The position numbers and the translations under genes are program-made. Source: Dromaius novaehollandiae (Eukaryota > Chordata > Aves > Casuariiformes > Dromaiidae). From it: a stretch of 64,000 bases of DNA. The DNA lies in contig NC_088102.1 in the NCBI RefSeq assembly GCF_036370855.1, forward strand, positions 65,419,601 to 65,483,600, given 5' to 3'. Shown one piece after another: positions 14,001 through 27,450 of this stretch (the first letter of the stretch is position 1; every line of letters starts with the position of its first letter). Below the pieces are notes generated by a model. That model did not search any database, was not told the origin of the DNA, and saw only the letters and a list, made by a program, of their open reading frames with translations.

Positions 14001-15440
14001 CCTTCAATCTCTTGTGCTCATGGTGTGTTTAATAACTTTGTAAAACATCAGCCTCTTGTTGCCCTCCTTTGTGCTTCTCTTCCTTCCCCTTCATGCTATC
14101 TATTTTCTCCAGCCTCACTTTGCATACCAACCCCTCCCCTCCACCTCCCTCTCCATTCTGCACGTTTCCCCCTTACCCCACGGTTTCAGTGGACGTTTGA
14201 TCTGGTAGTCCCCAAAGGTGGGGAGACAATTCCCTTTTTTGGAGCAGCCTCAGCCTATGATGGATGAAGAGCAAACATCTGCTAACAGCAGGTTTTAGTG
14301 TCTCCCCTTGACACCTACAGTGTCATACTTTAATATTAAACAAGTGGCCTGCTTTAGCACTTGGCTCCTCAGATCCTTGTCACGCTTTCGTGCTTTAGAG
14401 CTGTACAGAAACTTAGAGGCACACTAGTAAACCTATTTGGATAAAGTGGAACAGCCTTTACCTGCACCATGTGTGGGTCGGGGAACAGAGGCCTGACCAG
14501 AAGAGCTGGACTCTGTTTGGAGCCCATTGTGTACAATGGGCAAGAGAACTAGTAATCAGCAGCTGTACCAACACATGTGGACATTTTTTTGTCAAATGGA
14601 TTAGTGGCAAGTGAATAACACATGGGCAGTACCTTCCAGCACCCACAGCTGGGATTTGTCAGGGACGTTGCACTTCAAAGGGAAGTCTGCATTTTATTTT
14701 TGCTGATTGATTCCAGTTAAGGTTCATCCGGAGCTTGCAAATAGCCATAAAATCATTGGCCAGACACACTGGTGTAGTCCCAAAAATATGCCAGCTGCTT
14801 CTTTCCAGCTAAGGTTTCTCCTAGCTGTGGCAAGGGTGGAGTAGAAGCCAGATTTAGTCCGTGACTGTTTTTTGGGTCTGTGGCTAAATGCAATCACACT
14901 TTGTGTCTGGGTTTGGGGGGATCAGTAGCTTTGCACATTTTGCTCTCACCTGCTCTGATTCCATCCATCCTGTTTCACAAGTGATGTAGGAGTGAAATGC
15001 TTCACGTAGTTAAAGAGGGGATGATCACTGGTCTTCCATGCACCCATCCTTCTGTCCAAAACACAGGAGGTGGATCAATCTGAAAAACAAATTGTGTTCC
15101 TGCTTTAGCAGCTTAGTCACTTAGTCTTATGGCAAAAATGACTGGATCTTACCAGAGTTGTGCTCAGTTCCAGCTGTAAATGCTCTGAGGCATTTTCTTA
15201 GGACAGGAGCTTGCTGATAAGGCTAACCTCCTGTGCATAGGTTTTTATAATAAAATGATCCCAAGCATTCAGTAGCATTCCCACTGAAATCAAATAAGGG
15301 TTGTAACATTGCACGGACATCTAAGCCTGTACCTGGTGCTGTGTATTTTAAACTCAATAGAGCCACAAGCTTTCTTCTGCTTTGGACTGCCAGTCACTCT
15401 GATGAAAGGTCACACTTGCTATGTCAATGCCTCTTTCCAG
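11020..15440 (+). other. TMEM86A: TMEM86A intron 2
   Basis: The intron begins GTGAGTGAGG and ends CTCTTTCCAG, canonical GT-AG sites. It holds no exon that I can support. The main internal feature is a strand-asymmetric pyrimidine-rich stretch at about 13640-14175, listed separately. Open frames of about 100 codons inside that stretch are rich in Ser, Pro and Leu, as expected from C/T-rich DNA, and are not credible genes. Confidence 0.88.
13640..14175 (+). repeat. Pyrimidine-rich (C/T) tract with interruptions
   Basis: For roughly 530 bases the + strand is dominated by C and T, with long clusters such as CTCCCCTCCCTCCCTC, and is broken by a more mixed segment around 13820-13910. It lies in the middle of TMEM86A intron 2. 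Such polypurine/polypyrimidine DNA can form triplex structures, but nothing in the sequence shows that it has a function. Confidence 0.6.
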
Positions 15441-15868
15441 GTCTGCTGATGTTCGCCATCACACACATCCTGTACTCCTCAGCCTTCGGCATGAAGCCTT
15501 TGGACCTGAAAGCCGGCCTGTTGATGGGCCTCGTTTCCAGTTCCTGTTATGCCTTCCTGTACTCCTACCTCTCGGGCCCATTCACCTACTTGGTGGCTGT
15601 CTACATCGCCTTGATTGGCTTCATGGGCTGGCGAGCTGTTGCCGGCATGCAGCTCTGCAATGACCTCTGGACGTGGACCAAGCTCTCAGCCTGCATCGGC
15701 GCGATGCTTTTCATGGTGTCGGACCTGACCATTGCAGTTAACAAGTTCTGCTTTCCTGTGCCCTACTCACGTGTCATCATCATGGCTACTTACTATGCAG
15801 CCCAAATGCTTATTGCACTGTCAGCTGTAGAGAGCAGAGATGAAGAGGACTTCAGAAAGAGGAACTAG
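15441..15868 (+). CDS. TMEM86A: TMEM86A last coding exon, lysoplasmalogenase (second half)
   Basis: The exon follows CTCTTTCCAG and completes the glycine codon split at 11019, then runs open to a TAG at 15866-15868. It encodes LLMFAITHILYSSAFG, further hydrophobic helices, FTYLVAVYIALIGFMGWRA and the conserved SDLTIAVNKFCFPVPYSR block, whose aspartate is the second conserved acidic residue typical of the YhhN family. The tail AQMLIALSAVESR matches human TMEM86A, while the last few residues (DEEDFRKRN) differ, as is normal for this variable end. Exons 2 and 3 give 230 residues; with about seven from the missing exon 1 the total fits the 240-residue human protein. No disruption is present. Confidence 0.97.
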
Positions 15869-18800
15869 GTGGAGTGCCAATAGGTTGTGGACAATGTGGG
15901 TTATATCTCAGGTGCTGTAGCTGCATTCACCCCTGAGAGAGATCTCCATTTCTCTAGGCACATTGGTGATGTTGATTTTGCTTCTTTGAAGCGTTACCTT
16001 TGGGGCTTTTTTTTCAGTGGCTTTCTCTGAATACTGCTTACTTCAGTGTGGAGTCCACATCAGAAAGCTTAGACTGTCCCTGCAGTAGCTACTCATTCCA
16101 CTTTTCCTCTTTGGAAGTGCTGTACTACTGCATTGCATTTGTTAGTCCTGAAACTGATGCTGAATGTCTGGGAAGAGGGAGGCTGATGGAAAGGAGGCTT
16201 GGCAGTGCACTGTGCTAGGAGACTTGCTTTCATTAGGGGGCAGACAGGCCCACAGCTCTGCTGAAGTAATAGGTAAAAATTAATTTCACCAGTATTTAAG
16301 CTAGTCTTTTAGTGCATTGCAAACTCAGTATGCAAACTGGAGCTGTCAGAGCCTCTGCTGAAAGGAAGCCCAGGAGCAGAGTAAAAACAGCACTTTCAGA
16401 TGAATGTTGAGCTTTGGAGGCAATGGCAGCATGTAGGCTAGCCCCCAGCAAAACCGGATAAAAGCAAAACACCAAGCAGAGAGCATGTAGGAAGAGGTGT
16501 GCTGGGATGCAGTGCTGTGTGCTTTGATCATGGCTCATCACTGCTCCAGAGCAGATCTGTGAATGTGTCCGAGTGCTAACACGTGGCAGAACTAGGAAAT
16601 TCAGGGAAATCTATGCAGCCAGGCCGATGTGTTCTCCCTCTGCCACATGCGCAGTTACATGGTGTCAGCAGCCACCAGTGACAGCCGAGGTGTAACGGGA
16701 ACATGAAGAACTGTGATTTTTGCAGAAGGACTTTGAGGATCTGTCTTACTAACATACCTCCTATCTGTGTCCTTAACATGGCAGATAGGAATCTAACCTT
16801 TATGCCTTTCTTCCTCAGGATTTTAATGAATAATACTCCATTTACTCATTAAGCTTTTACAGTACTGCTGCTTGCAGTGCTGCTCCCAAATCTCCCTGCA
16901 AGCATTTCCTTTGATGGTGGTTAGTCAAGGCTCTCATTTTGGTTGTAGATGGTTGTTGCCTTTTGCCTACTGGTGGCATATGATCAACTTTGCACCACTT
17001 CTTTTGGAAAGCCCCTTTTCAGCAGAGCTTCATGAGAAGCACTGTCTTGTGTGCTCCAAGTGCCTGCCGCTTCCTTCTTGTACTGACACAAAGGCAGCGA
17101 GAACATCAGAACCATCAGGGCTGGGGAAGCCTATTTAGTTCTGATCCAAATTCTTTGTTCAGTTTGTCCATCTGCTGAAGCAAGATTACTTCTGACTTCA
17201 AACTTTCTAAAAAAGATATAGAAAGAAGTGGCCATATTTATTAAACCAGGTTCATTTGTGGTATTTTTCCTCTTATTTTGGATACCTTACAGCAAGCTCT
17301 GTTTCTGTTTGAAATTATCTTGAATGTGTTCTTTCCTTTCAGTCCATCTTAGGGCCATTCCTGTGGACTGAGATGGTCCCTCGCTGGCTTGTTTCTAAGG
17401 CACAACATTGAGGTGTGCAAAGGAAGCTTGCTGCGGGTTCTTGCACCTCTTCAAACCAAAACAACCAAAACAGACTGCACGACTCTAATCTGCACAGGCT
17501 CCAAAAACCCCTTCAGTACGCTCTCATGAGCACAGCAAACAGGAGGAGCAACCCTCCAAAGCGTCCTCGTAGGCTGGAAATCACCGTTGTCTCCATACCT
17601 AGCGTGCCTGGACCATTCCAGTCGAAAGCCTGGCACTGAATCCCTGGAACAGTTGGCAGAGCAGGAATTCCTCTCCGTGAGGCGGTATGGCAGGGTCAGG
17701 GGGTAGTTATGGGAAGATTACCAACCCTACTACGTTTCCCATTGGTGTTGAGAGGTGCTAAGTGGGTTTCGTGTGCCTCCCCAGCCTTGCACAGTGGGAT
17801 TCAGCGTGGAATAGGCATTGCCTACCCAGGACTCTCTGCATTAGTGCAAATACAGCCAGTATTACAAAAAAATCTAGGTTAACTGTCCTGACCCTGTAGA
17901 ATCATCTGCTGCTTTTCAGACAGAGATCAGAAAGGCCAGCTGCATTACTGAGAGGGAAAGCATTGTAAATAGCACAGGCCCGTGTAATCTCTTCCTTTAA
18001 TGCTGTTGTGTAATACTGTCAGTATGCATTCACTGCAGCACCAGGGCCTGCCTGGAGTAAACTGCTAAGGGAATTTAGAGCCATACAACATTTTCATTCA
18101 TCAGTATTGCTTATCTCCTGGCCGCAGTGTGAACCCTGCATTGTAGCTCTCTGTGGATGTCACCTGCTGCTACTCAGCTTGACAGTTTGCAGATCTCTTC
18201 CAGCTAAGAGGAGACAGAGCATTTGGGCTGAACCCCACCATGCTCCCAGGGCATAAGCAAACAGCATGTTTCAGTCTGATTTACATCTCCCTGTCATGGG
18301 TCATTCCAGCACACTGAATCCTTCCTTGCCAGTTTTCCTTTTCCTTGCCCCCCTGGCTTTCCTTTGCTTTGAAGAAAATGAGTGTGTGTTCAAGTAACCT
18401 GTTTAAAAGTTAGAATGCCAGTGTGAGCCGTTACCTCCCTCTTTCTAGAAATGAGAAGTCATCAATTTTCTGAAGGTGTCTCGGTTGCTTTTATGCAGTC
18501 TTTTTTATCTTGGCTTCCTGTGCTGTCCTGCTCTACTATCAGCCAGTGTATCCTTGCAGAGAAGGCTCTTTTAAGTGTTAATAGGAAACCTGCCCTCTTG
18601 ATAAAAAGATTCTCCACTCGCTGTCAAGGTGCTGCTTCTGGCGGCAGAGGTCTCTGGGTGGATCTAGCTAGATCATGTTCCTGCCCTTGAACGCGAGGCA
18701 GGGCCATCCGCATGGGAAGTCAGAAGGAGTCCTGGGCTGTTTGGCAGTTCACCAGCTAAGGCTCTTAATCTTCAATCTTTTTCTCCTGCTCTGCAGTTCC

Positions 18801-20138
18801 TCTTTTAATCTACATTACTTGAATGAAACCATTTTCTTGGAGGCTGTCTTTCCTGCTGGGGAGAGGCCAGCTGCTGTGGACACTGATTTGACACAATTCT
18901 GATTTTCATAAACCTTGAGAAACACTGAGCGGTTGCTGACAGTTTGTTAAATACCTTTGGTGGGGGGCGTGTGAAACACTTCCCCTTACTCCCAGTGAGG
19001 GCAGTCTTCAATTCGAAAGGGAGCAAACAAGAAACGGGGCACACATGATTGTCTGTGGCATTGCCAGCCTTTTCTGGACCTGCCTGTTGCCCATTTACGC
19101 ATTGTCAAACTGAGAGGTTTGATCCATTCTTCCCCTCTTCCTTTCAGGGACACAGTCTCTGAGGCGCGCTCGCTCTTTGGCCCAGGGACTTTATAGAGGG
19201 GACAAAGCACCCCCCATACGTGGTGCGTGCCTGGTCACAGCAGTATTAGCTCCTTCGCTTGCTAAGTACAGAGGCTTTCTTTTTACTACACTGTACTCAA
19301 AAGCCCCTCTGAAATTCCCATCTACTTCCCATAACTTGAGGTTATGCATACAGTGCAATTACTTCTGTCCTCTTTCATTACCATAGCTAGCACCTGTTGG
19401 TAGAGCCTTTGGCTCCTTATTTGGAAATATAACAGTTGTGGCTAATGTATGTCAGCCATATATCTCTCTCTGTAGATAGATCCTCCTTGTCTTTGCTCAC
19501 ACAAAACTCCCCATGAAGTCAAAGAAGCAGTGCTAATCACAGCCTGTTTTTAATGCTAGTGATGCTACCGGGCTGTGCTCGTTACATTAATATCAGTAGT
19601 GTGAAGCTGATGTAGAAAGGGCAGGGTGAGAAGAAAAAAGCCAGAGGCTTTTCAACAGCTGTATTCCCACCTTGGTGAGAAAACTGTGTTACTGCTTTAC
19701 AGCTGGCTTCTTACCCTTCCATACTGAGGCAATTTAAAGACCTGATTGGTTTAAGAATAACTCTAATGTGGCTTTGAAGTAGACTGCTGAAAATATGCTG
19801 CCATTGGTGGAAATATATATACACACAAAACTCCCAAGACAAAATTTCCAGGATTTTTTTAGTGTTTCTTCTAAGTTTTCTTGTTCCATAGTTTGTCACT
19901 GAGACCTGTATGTTTTCAGCTTGGTGTCATGGTAATTTTGGGGTTTGTTCTGGAGAAAACAGATCATAGCAAACAGCAACTATAAAGCTCAGTGGCAGGT
20001 GCCTCTTTGCTGGGTTTCTGCTTTTAAGCAGAGGCAGTGTGACTGTGAATTCGGAACAGGCTGGGAAATTGCTGGCTTCCCATGACAGAAGTCCTCCCAA
20101 GTACTTCTCCTGCCTTTTATCCATGCTTGCTCCTTTTG

Positions 20139-20392
20139 TGGCCTTGGGTAAGTCACTTAAATTTTCTGGTGCCAGTTCCTCATCTTGTGTAAATGGGCCT
20201 GAGTGTATGAAAATCAGAGCTATGCCAGGTTACAACAGCAGGGGACCAGGCCCTCTGTGTCTGTCTCCTCCCATTTCTAAAATGGGGATATTAACATGTA
20301 CCTACCTCACAAGGATGCTGTGAGGATTAATACTCATACAGCGCTTCAAAGATGTAAAGTGCTATACAAGTTCCAAGTATTATTGTAACATA
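20139..20392 (+). mobile_element. MIR SINE copy
   Basis: This stretch follows the conserved core and 3' part of the tRNA-derived SINE MIR in order: GGTAAGTCACTTAA, then a CAGTTCCTCATCT-like block, AAATGGGGATATTAA, TACCTACCTCACAAGGATG, CTGTGAGGATTAAT, and AAGTGCTATACAAGTTC ending in TATTATTG. It is the best preserved repeat in the window. MIR is an ancient amniote repeat. Confidence 0.9.
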
Positions 20393-21804
20393 GTGTTAAA
20401 AATGCTTCCAGGGATTTGCAGGACATCTTGTAAGAGCCTGGAACATGTGACTGCCTTTTTGATTTGCATCAGATGGAAAGCAAATGCAAAATATTTATTC
20501 TTAATGTCTAACAGGAAAGGCTTAGTTGCACTTGAACTCGGAGGAGGGTTTAGCGAGAAAGTCTGAACTCTAATTGCACTTCTGCAAATGGTTTTTAGTT
20601 CTTCTAAAAATCTCAACTAAATCCTTAAGATGTAAACTTTGCATCCAAATTTTGCAGTCGGGTCTCATCCCCAACTGTTAGCTAGAATAAATCTAATCCA
20701 GCCAAAATGCAGTGCTCTCAGTCTATCATGACTGTTGAAAAGACTGGAACAGAACATGAAGTTATTCTGTTTGACTTGCATTTTGCAGAAGGTCAGCTCA
20801 GTTTCATGGGACATCTTACAAAGGGACGTTTAATTTCTGCGACTGTAAATTTCACTGGCTTTAAAACCAGCCAAGAGGGAAGGCCATGATGGGATCAGTA
20901 AGGTCAGCACATCCTTCTTGGGATTACTTCCTTTTCACCTGCATGAAAGTAGGAGTAGGCTGTGCAGAGAAGGAAGTGCTTGTACCATCAGTCCTATGGC
21001 CCAGAGCTTTGTAGATTAGAAATACAGCTCTGAACCATCCCCACATTCTCAGCTGGTATAAAAATGCCCCACTTCACTGATTTCAAATCTGATCCCGCAG
21101 CTAGAAGGTACTTGGTTCTGATAGCACTAGCTGCGCTGTACAAACACAAATGAAGACAAGCAACGACACACCAAGGAACGCGACTGGTGTACATATAAAA
21201 TGGACCATAATTTCGAAGCAGCTGCAGTAAAATCTTATCTTAATATGAACTCAGAAGCAAACACAATGCAAATTTTTATTGTTTCTTTAAAATGTTTGTT
21301 GGGTTTTAGTTTTCTTAGTTTGGAGGAAGTTCTCTTGATGTTATTTTATTTTTGCTCTTACTGTAAGAAATAAAAATGTACAACTCTAGACAGACTACAA
21401 ATTCAAAAAAGGTGGCCAGTTGGCGGGAATGCCAAAACTTCTGTGGCTTGTATTGTTTCTGTGGTGACACTATGCTGCTGTAGGATGAGCTACTGGAGTG
21501 GTGCGATGGTACAGCAGTGAGGCTGAAGCACAAGGCCCTCTGCAGGCTGAGCTCCAGCAATGGGAGCACAACTGGGCCAATTTTGATTGGTAAAAAGAGA
21601 GAAGCACCATCAGGAAATAATCTCTCTCCTGACAGTTCAAACACAAAGACCAAATCTAGCTCACTGGGTCAGGGTGCTGAATCAGGACAAATGCACAGGC
21701 CTAGACCTTGCTCTTGCAGCCTGCTGTTAGGACCAGGACCTACATTCACCAGGGGAGGCTTGCTCTAGGCCTACAGTGCTAGCAGGGTCAGGCCAGCAGA
21801 ACCT

Positions 21805-21880
21805 GGCCCTTAGTTAAAAAAAAAACCCAAAAAACTTCCCCCAAAACCCAACAACCCCAACCAAACGATAAAGCAAAGCA
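21805..21880 (+). repeat. A/C-rich low-complexity stretch
   Basis: An A10 run is followed by mixed A and C almost without G or T for about 70 bases. Similar A/C-rich patches occur near 1610-1650, 52135-52165 and 59528-59565. They may be decayed poly-A tails of retroposed elements, but no adjoining element is recognisable. Confidence 0.6.
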
Positions 21881-24800
21881 AAGAGCAAATGCCATTGAAT
21901 AAGCACTACTTCTGCCTGGCTAATCCTGCAGGGCTGGCTGGTCTGTCCTGAACACTAATATCCGTCTTGTACCCAGTCCGAGCCTCTTGCTCCATCCCCT
22001 CGCCCACATGCTCCAGGCAGAGTGCACTGAAAGATGTGCCTGAAGCAGCTGCTCTCCCTCGGAGAGTCAGCATATTGCCACGTCTGAAAGTTTCTAGCAC
22101 TTACTTCTTTTACTATGATTGTAAAGGTCACCACCTACAGTACGGCCACTTGATCTGGGATCTTTTCTTAACACATTTTTATGCTGATTTTACTATTTTA
22201 ATTCTTTGGAATGTATTTTTTTTTCTTCATTTCTTCTGTGTGTAACAGCAATTAAAAATATTAATTTACTGAGTATTTTTACCATGCAGATGCTATGTCT
22301 CTTTGCTTATTTTCTGTTTCTGTGACAGTTTCAGCATGGAGCGTGCAGCCAACTGAACCTTTGTGTGCAGCCAGTTTCATGCCACTGTTAAGTGGGCCAC
22401 CAGTCGGTGGTGTGGCTCTACCGCTGGAGTTAGCCAGCGCATCACTGACGCAGAATGCCACTTTCTTAGCCTGCTACTCTATTCATGTCTGGGAAACCTT
22501 TAAACACAGCCAAATACACCCCACACAGCACGTCCAACACAACCCGACCAGGCACCCACTGCACGGATGGCACCTGGCTTGTTTTACAACACACCCTGGG
22601 GACGCGGGGATCGCTCTGTGTAGGCTGCAGAGCTCTGAAGCGCTCACCCCTCACTGCTATAGCCAGTCCCACGTACAACAGCCGTTTGTCCACTCTTCCA
22701 GGAAGAGGGCGGCTTGCTTTAAAGGATCGCTCTGAAAAGGCTGCTTGCTGCCCAGAAACCCCAGACAAATGGCTAAGTTCCTCTCCGCCCTTCAAAATTT
22801 CCAGGGGGGAAAAGTGGGGTAGCATTAGCATTTTTCTCTGAGGATCTGATGCAAGATTCTTCAGCTGTGTTTGATGCAGTGGCACAGCTATTTGATTTAA
22901 TTAATCCTGAACCAGGCCATCTGTCACCAGTGGAACAGGTTTCAAGGATTTATTACACAGAAGTTCAGAGTGTGTAAGAGCTCCTAGTTCATTAAATGAA
23001 TCTGCTCACAAGCTGAGCAGAGATTCTTCCTTACTCCCCTTCCCACATGGAGTGGTTCCAGATGTGAAAATGAAGCAGTATCAGGCAGGAATACTACCAA
23101 ACTGTTCTCAAAGCAGCCCAGAGAGATCATAAGAGGGAAAAGCAGGTGTTTCTTTCCAACTTCTTTAATTCTGTCTTTAAAAATTTATTTCAGTAACTTA
23201 GAGGTCTACTGGGAGGAGCATCCCATTTCCCCACTCCTCCTTCCTAGCTACAGGTGGAATAAACATGCCAAAATAATTCTCTAAGTGCATGTGATTGGTT
23301 GCTGCCATGTTCTTATTCTACAACAGGTTCCCAGAAGGATTCACATCAGCATCAAAAGAAAAAAAATCATCAGCAATGAAGTTACTGGACCCTCTGGATC
23401 TCAGAAGTTTTGTATTCCATGACCAGCTCTTTCACACAGTGACTCCCTCATTTGCAAAGCCTTGAAAAACAGTATTTACTTTCTTGGTATTGCAAGGATG
23501 CAAGTACTTCAGATTACGGCTTTCTGTATGTTTATATACAATCTGCAACAAGGAAGCCTAGATAATCATGGAGGTCCTGCTGGGCTATCTGGGGACATGG
23601 CAAATGAAGCAGAATCTAGCTCTTCTCCTGAACTCAGAAACAGGATTCTCACTTAACAGTGCAGAAGCAAACTGATATAAAAGAGAGAACAGCAATCTTT
23701 GCCTCCTTTTATTGTTAAGATACATTTGCAGAAATATCACCTTTCACATGCCCACTGGTGGTTGAAACCACCACTCAGAGGGAGGAAGTACCGAACCATC
23801 CGAACTGCCCCTGCTTAGCAGAGGCCCCACACGTCACCATCTGGTTTAACTGCCTATTACAGAAACGAGGGGCAGTGTCATTTTGAGCCACGCAAGCAAA
23901 GTCAAACTACACAGACACACTGACGCTGTTCTGCATGTTGGGCCAGGCAGAGCTGGTTCTACTAATTACATTATGTGCTTTGACTTCTGCAAACTTTCTG
24001 TCAGTGTCCAGGAGCCTTTTACCATCCTTTTCCCAAGAGAGAGGAAAAAAAAGAGAAGTGTCACTGCCATCAACCCTATGTTCTTACTTTAACTCTTAGA
24101 AAGTGCTGCCTAAAATGTTTTATCGTTCACTGTATAAAGGAAGAGTGCTGTCTGGTCAGTTTTCATAGGAAATGAGCAGTCAAGTTTGGGAGTTCCCATT
24201 TCCATTCTCATTTCCCTTGTTCAGTTCATTACTGTTCTGAACGAGTTGCTCTGGGTCTAATAGGCTTTGTGTCCTCTGCACCATGCCACCTCTAAGCATA
24301 AGGAAAATGAGATTCACCCCTTCTGAACTAAAACAGCAGGGAAGATGCTATGTTTCATAGATGTGGGGACATACCCTATTTGTTTTTGACAGAAGGAGTA
24401 AAACTGAAAACATGGCTAAACAGAGGAATTTGAATGTTCTTCCATGAAGGGAAGAGACAGAATAGGATACCTTAGGAGAAGAGGAGACAGTTTTTTGAGA
24501 AACAGAGGTCCAGCTCCTATAGAGTAAATATAAAAATCAGCAGCTGAGACTCCTGCACAGCTATCCAGAATTAGTAATTTGCACACAGTTCCTCAGATCT
24601 ACAGTAAACCCATGGCTAAGCTCAATTTGAAGCAAAACTCTCATCTCCTAAAATCAGTTTTATCATACCTTTTTTCCTTTTGGTACATCTCTCCCCACCT
24701 CACTCAGTTGCAAATACCCCCAGCTGCAGAGAGACCCTCCTCTAGAGCCTACCTAGAAATCAAGGCAAGGAGAGACTGCAGGAGGGGCCCAGAAACAAAC

Positions 24801-26652
24801 TCTGATTGCTAACAGGCACCATAAGGGACTATTAAGGCATCTGAATACAAATTAGCACCTCACCCACATAGTACTTCTGCAACCCTTACTCTTTAACCAC
24901 TGCTGCTTAGAAAAAGGCTTCTTTGAATAAGGTTTATTCTTACTTCAACAAGCTCTGTGTGGGAAGGCAGAAGGTAAGTCCTACCCAGCAATCAGATCTC
25001 CAGGGGGATAGAAAGTTGTTCTCCTGCCCCTTAGAGTTACCTACCCTTCCTGAGCCTGGGGGCTGAGGCAGTGCCTAGGCAGCAGGACTGCCACGATGCC
25101 TCTTGTGGAAGCCCAGCTGGGGAAGAGTACAGTGGCAGCAGGCCAGGGAAAGCTCCCTTTGATTTTGGAGACTAAGAAACTGCTCCAGCTGTTAGCCCTG
25201 GTTTTAAATTGTGGCTTCAGGGAAGAGTGTGTCAGGGAGCATAGGAAGTGTGAGAACAAATAATACCAAGTAATCTTAAAAACTAGTAATGAATTAGTCT
25301 TTTACATCAGTGATGGCTAACTTCAGTTAAAAAACTGCCTTGAGTATATCCTACACACAAAGACAGACGAGACTGCTTGAACGTTAGAGCAGGGGGCGCG
25401 GTGTGCATATCCTTTCCCTGCAGTGAGCCACACTGAACTACTTCTGCATTAGCTGCTGTGGCAGAAAGGACTGAACCCTCCAGAGCAGTGGCCTCAGCAG
25501 TTGTCAGCAGAAGCAATGATCACAGACAGAAATAACCCTAAAAGATCCTTCCAAACATAGCCGCTCATTATTGGTGCTGTATCAGTTTCATTTCAAGCTG
25601 TGCCTGGCAGGATGTCCCTTTTGTTTCCTTTAAGAGAACAACAACAGACCCTGAGGCACCAAAGTCTGTGCTTGGAGAAAGAGAAAACTGGGGAAACTTC
25701 AGTTTCACATCAGACAAAAGGATGGAGAATTCTCCCTCAGATGTTTAACCTTGATGGCTTCCTGGTTAGTTATAAGTAGGGTGAACTTACCAGGGGCTGC
25801 TACAACTCTCAGGATACAGCAGATTTTTCAAAGCACTGCCATATATATCCCAAGACCAATCTGCAAGTTTTAAGTTTGGGAATCATGACATGGGGAGGCC
25901 AGGTGTCTTGTCCACATTACAGGATCAATCCAAGCCAGTTGGAACCAGGCTACTGTGTTACAGTCCGATTTAAACCCACCATATGGGAGCTTCTGGCATG
26001 GAAAAAAGGCGGGGGGAGGAGGAATATGTAAGTCTAATTTTTTTTCCCCATCCTTTTTGTCTTGGAAATTTTTACGACCGTTCATACAGCGTTGGCAAAA
26101 TCCTATTTCACAAAGGAAGAGAACAGATTTACATAGCATGGTGTCTGCAGTATATGTGAAAAAAGCACAAAGCTGTTGTCAGAACACATCAGTTGACTGC
26201 TTGAAGGTGCGAGGTTGCCATGGGTGCAGGGGCAAACCTGGTTAGAGACTGAGAAATGGCCATCTAGGGGGATTCTTGAGACTTGCTAGCCACAATGCAC
26301 CATTTTAAGGGATCTGATTCTGCTTTCAGGCAACTGAAGGCAAGTCTCAGTGACTTCAGGGGAAGACAAAGTCAGAGTAAGACCTGTTTTCAGATGTGAA
26401 AACAAGTCCTTACAAACTGTGGCCCTTGCAGCTCCAGCTGCAGTACCTATGGACTGAACAACTGCTTCCTCTTTGGGCAGGCATGAGAGCCAAACTGGCC
26501 CAGAGAAGTATGGTCCACAAGGCCAGCCTGGTAAGTGTGTCTGTCTTGGAAAATAGCAGGGTGCAAACCATACTCATAGACCTGAAATTTAGAGCTATTC
26601 AACCTGCAGAATATCACCCCCAGGAACCACAGCTGCTGCCAATCTGACTTAC

Positions 26653-26997
26653 CATATAGACAGTGAGCTTGTAGCTGCATTTCTCTTTTCCTAGCTTGTT
26701 CTCAACGGTGATGGTGTGTTCGCTGCTGTCCCTGGAACTGCAAGGTGGGATTGAGTGTGCAGACATGGCTTGCTGAGTTGTACCACAACCTGGAGTTGGA
26801 CATGATGTTAACGTTGCCCTTGTATAGGGTCACTGTTGTGCAGGGGTTGCTGACAAAAGCACAGGTCATGCTGCAGTCGTCGCTGTGGCTCTTGGTGTGG
26901 TTCTTCAGCGGTGGGGGGGCATGGAGCCAGCCCTCCTGGGGACACCCATTCATCTTGAAACCAAAACGCTCCGCCAAGGACACAGAGTCACTATGGG
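26653..26997 (-). pseudogene. IGSF22: IGSF22 exon, Ig8 (last Ig found), frameshifted
   Basis: After a GCAAAACAG acceptor the exon reads a linker (DSVSLAERFGFKMNG, then EGWLHAP), then an Ig start PLKNHTKSHSDDCSMTCAFV. The core Trp expected before YKG is Leu (VTLYKG). After HVCTLNPT the frame must shift by one base to continue as CSSRDSSEHTITVENKLGK, the classic Ig end with an acidic residue near the F strand. Without the shift a TGA follows. It ends at ATG/GTAAGT. The junction in phase 1 fits the preceding FN3-4 exon. If this donor is not used, a TGA follows 14 codons after the ATG. Confidence 0.85.
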
Positions 26998-27264
26998 CTG
27001 TTTTGCACCGTAGAAGTGTCCAACCCACATACACAGCCAGCCCCAACAGGACAAGGAGTCTTCTCCTGCACTAGTATAGATCTGAAGAACCTGGGTATGA
27101 CAGTTCCTGCCCTGGGCCATTTTTCCCACCACAGAACACTCACAGAGGAAGAAGGAATAAGCAGCACTGCATTAATCTCAGCATCTGACCAGCATACCTA
27201 TCCCCCAGGGAAACAAATGCAAACTGAAAAGCATGAAAAGAAGGAATCAGAAATCTCCTTCTTC

Positions 27265-27450
27265 CATTAACTTGCTATGCAGCTGCAGGCAAGCAATTAA
27301 TTTCTTTGTTCCTCAGTCTGTAAATAAGGTGTTGGGTTTTTGCTCCACAGGGATACATTGATGCTTTCTCTTGCTAATGCCATTAAACTGTAAAGTGCTT
27401 TGGGATATTTGGCTCTCAAGGTGCTTTAGAAATGTATGATTAAATTACAC
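27265..27450 (+). mobile_element. MIR SINE copy, diverged
   Basis: Blocks in MIR order are visible: GCAGGCAAGCAATTAATTTC, TTCCTCAGTCTGTAAAT, and AACTGTAAAGTGCTTTGGGA near the 3' end. It is much more diverged than the copy at 20.1 kb and lies in the intron between Ig8 and FN3-4 of IGSF22, in antisense orientation to that gene. Confidence 0.7.

Larger units (their letters stand above)
15869..26652. other. TMEM86A 3' UTR and intergenic DNA between convergent genes
   Basis: No coding exon could be supported. The left part should be the 3' UTR of TMEM86A. Candidate AATAAA hexamers on the + strand occur near 20690, 21370 and 23260, and an ATTAAA near 22250, but none can be chosen without transcript data. 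One clear MIR copy lies at about 20139-20392. The right part would contain the 3' end of IGSF22 on the - strand; TTTATT on the + strand (AATAAA on the -) occurs at 24933 and 23184. Open frames such as one of 146 codons from 22295 look like chance. Confidence 0.6.

Noticed and set aside
17415-17639. 74-codon + strand frame downstream of TMEM86A
   Set aside because: It is short, has no domain, lies in the probable 3' UTR or intergenic DNA, and a frame on the other strand overlaps it fully.
22295-22885. Overlapping frames of 146, 139 and 118 codons
   Set aside because: The frames lie on opposite strands of the same stretch, have no family resemblance and no splice or start context.
25900-25990. 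Possible antisense MIR core
   Set aside because: Only a loose match to the MIR core and right-hand block is visible, too weak to list as a feature.
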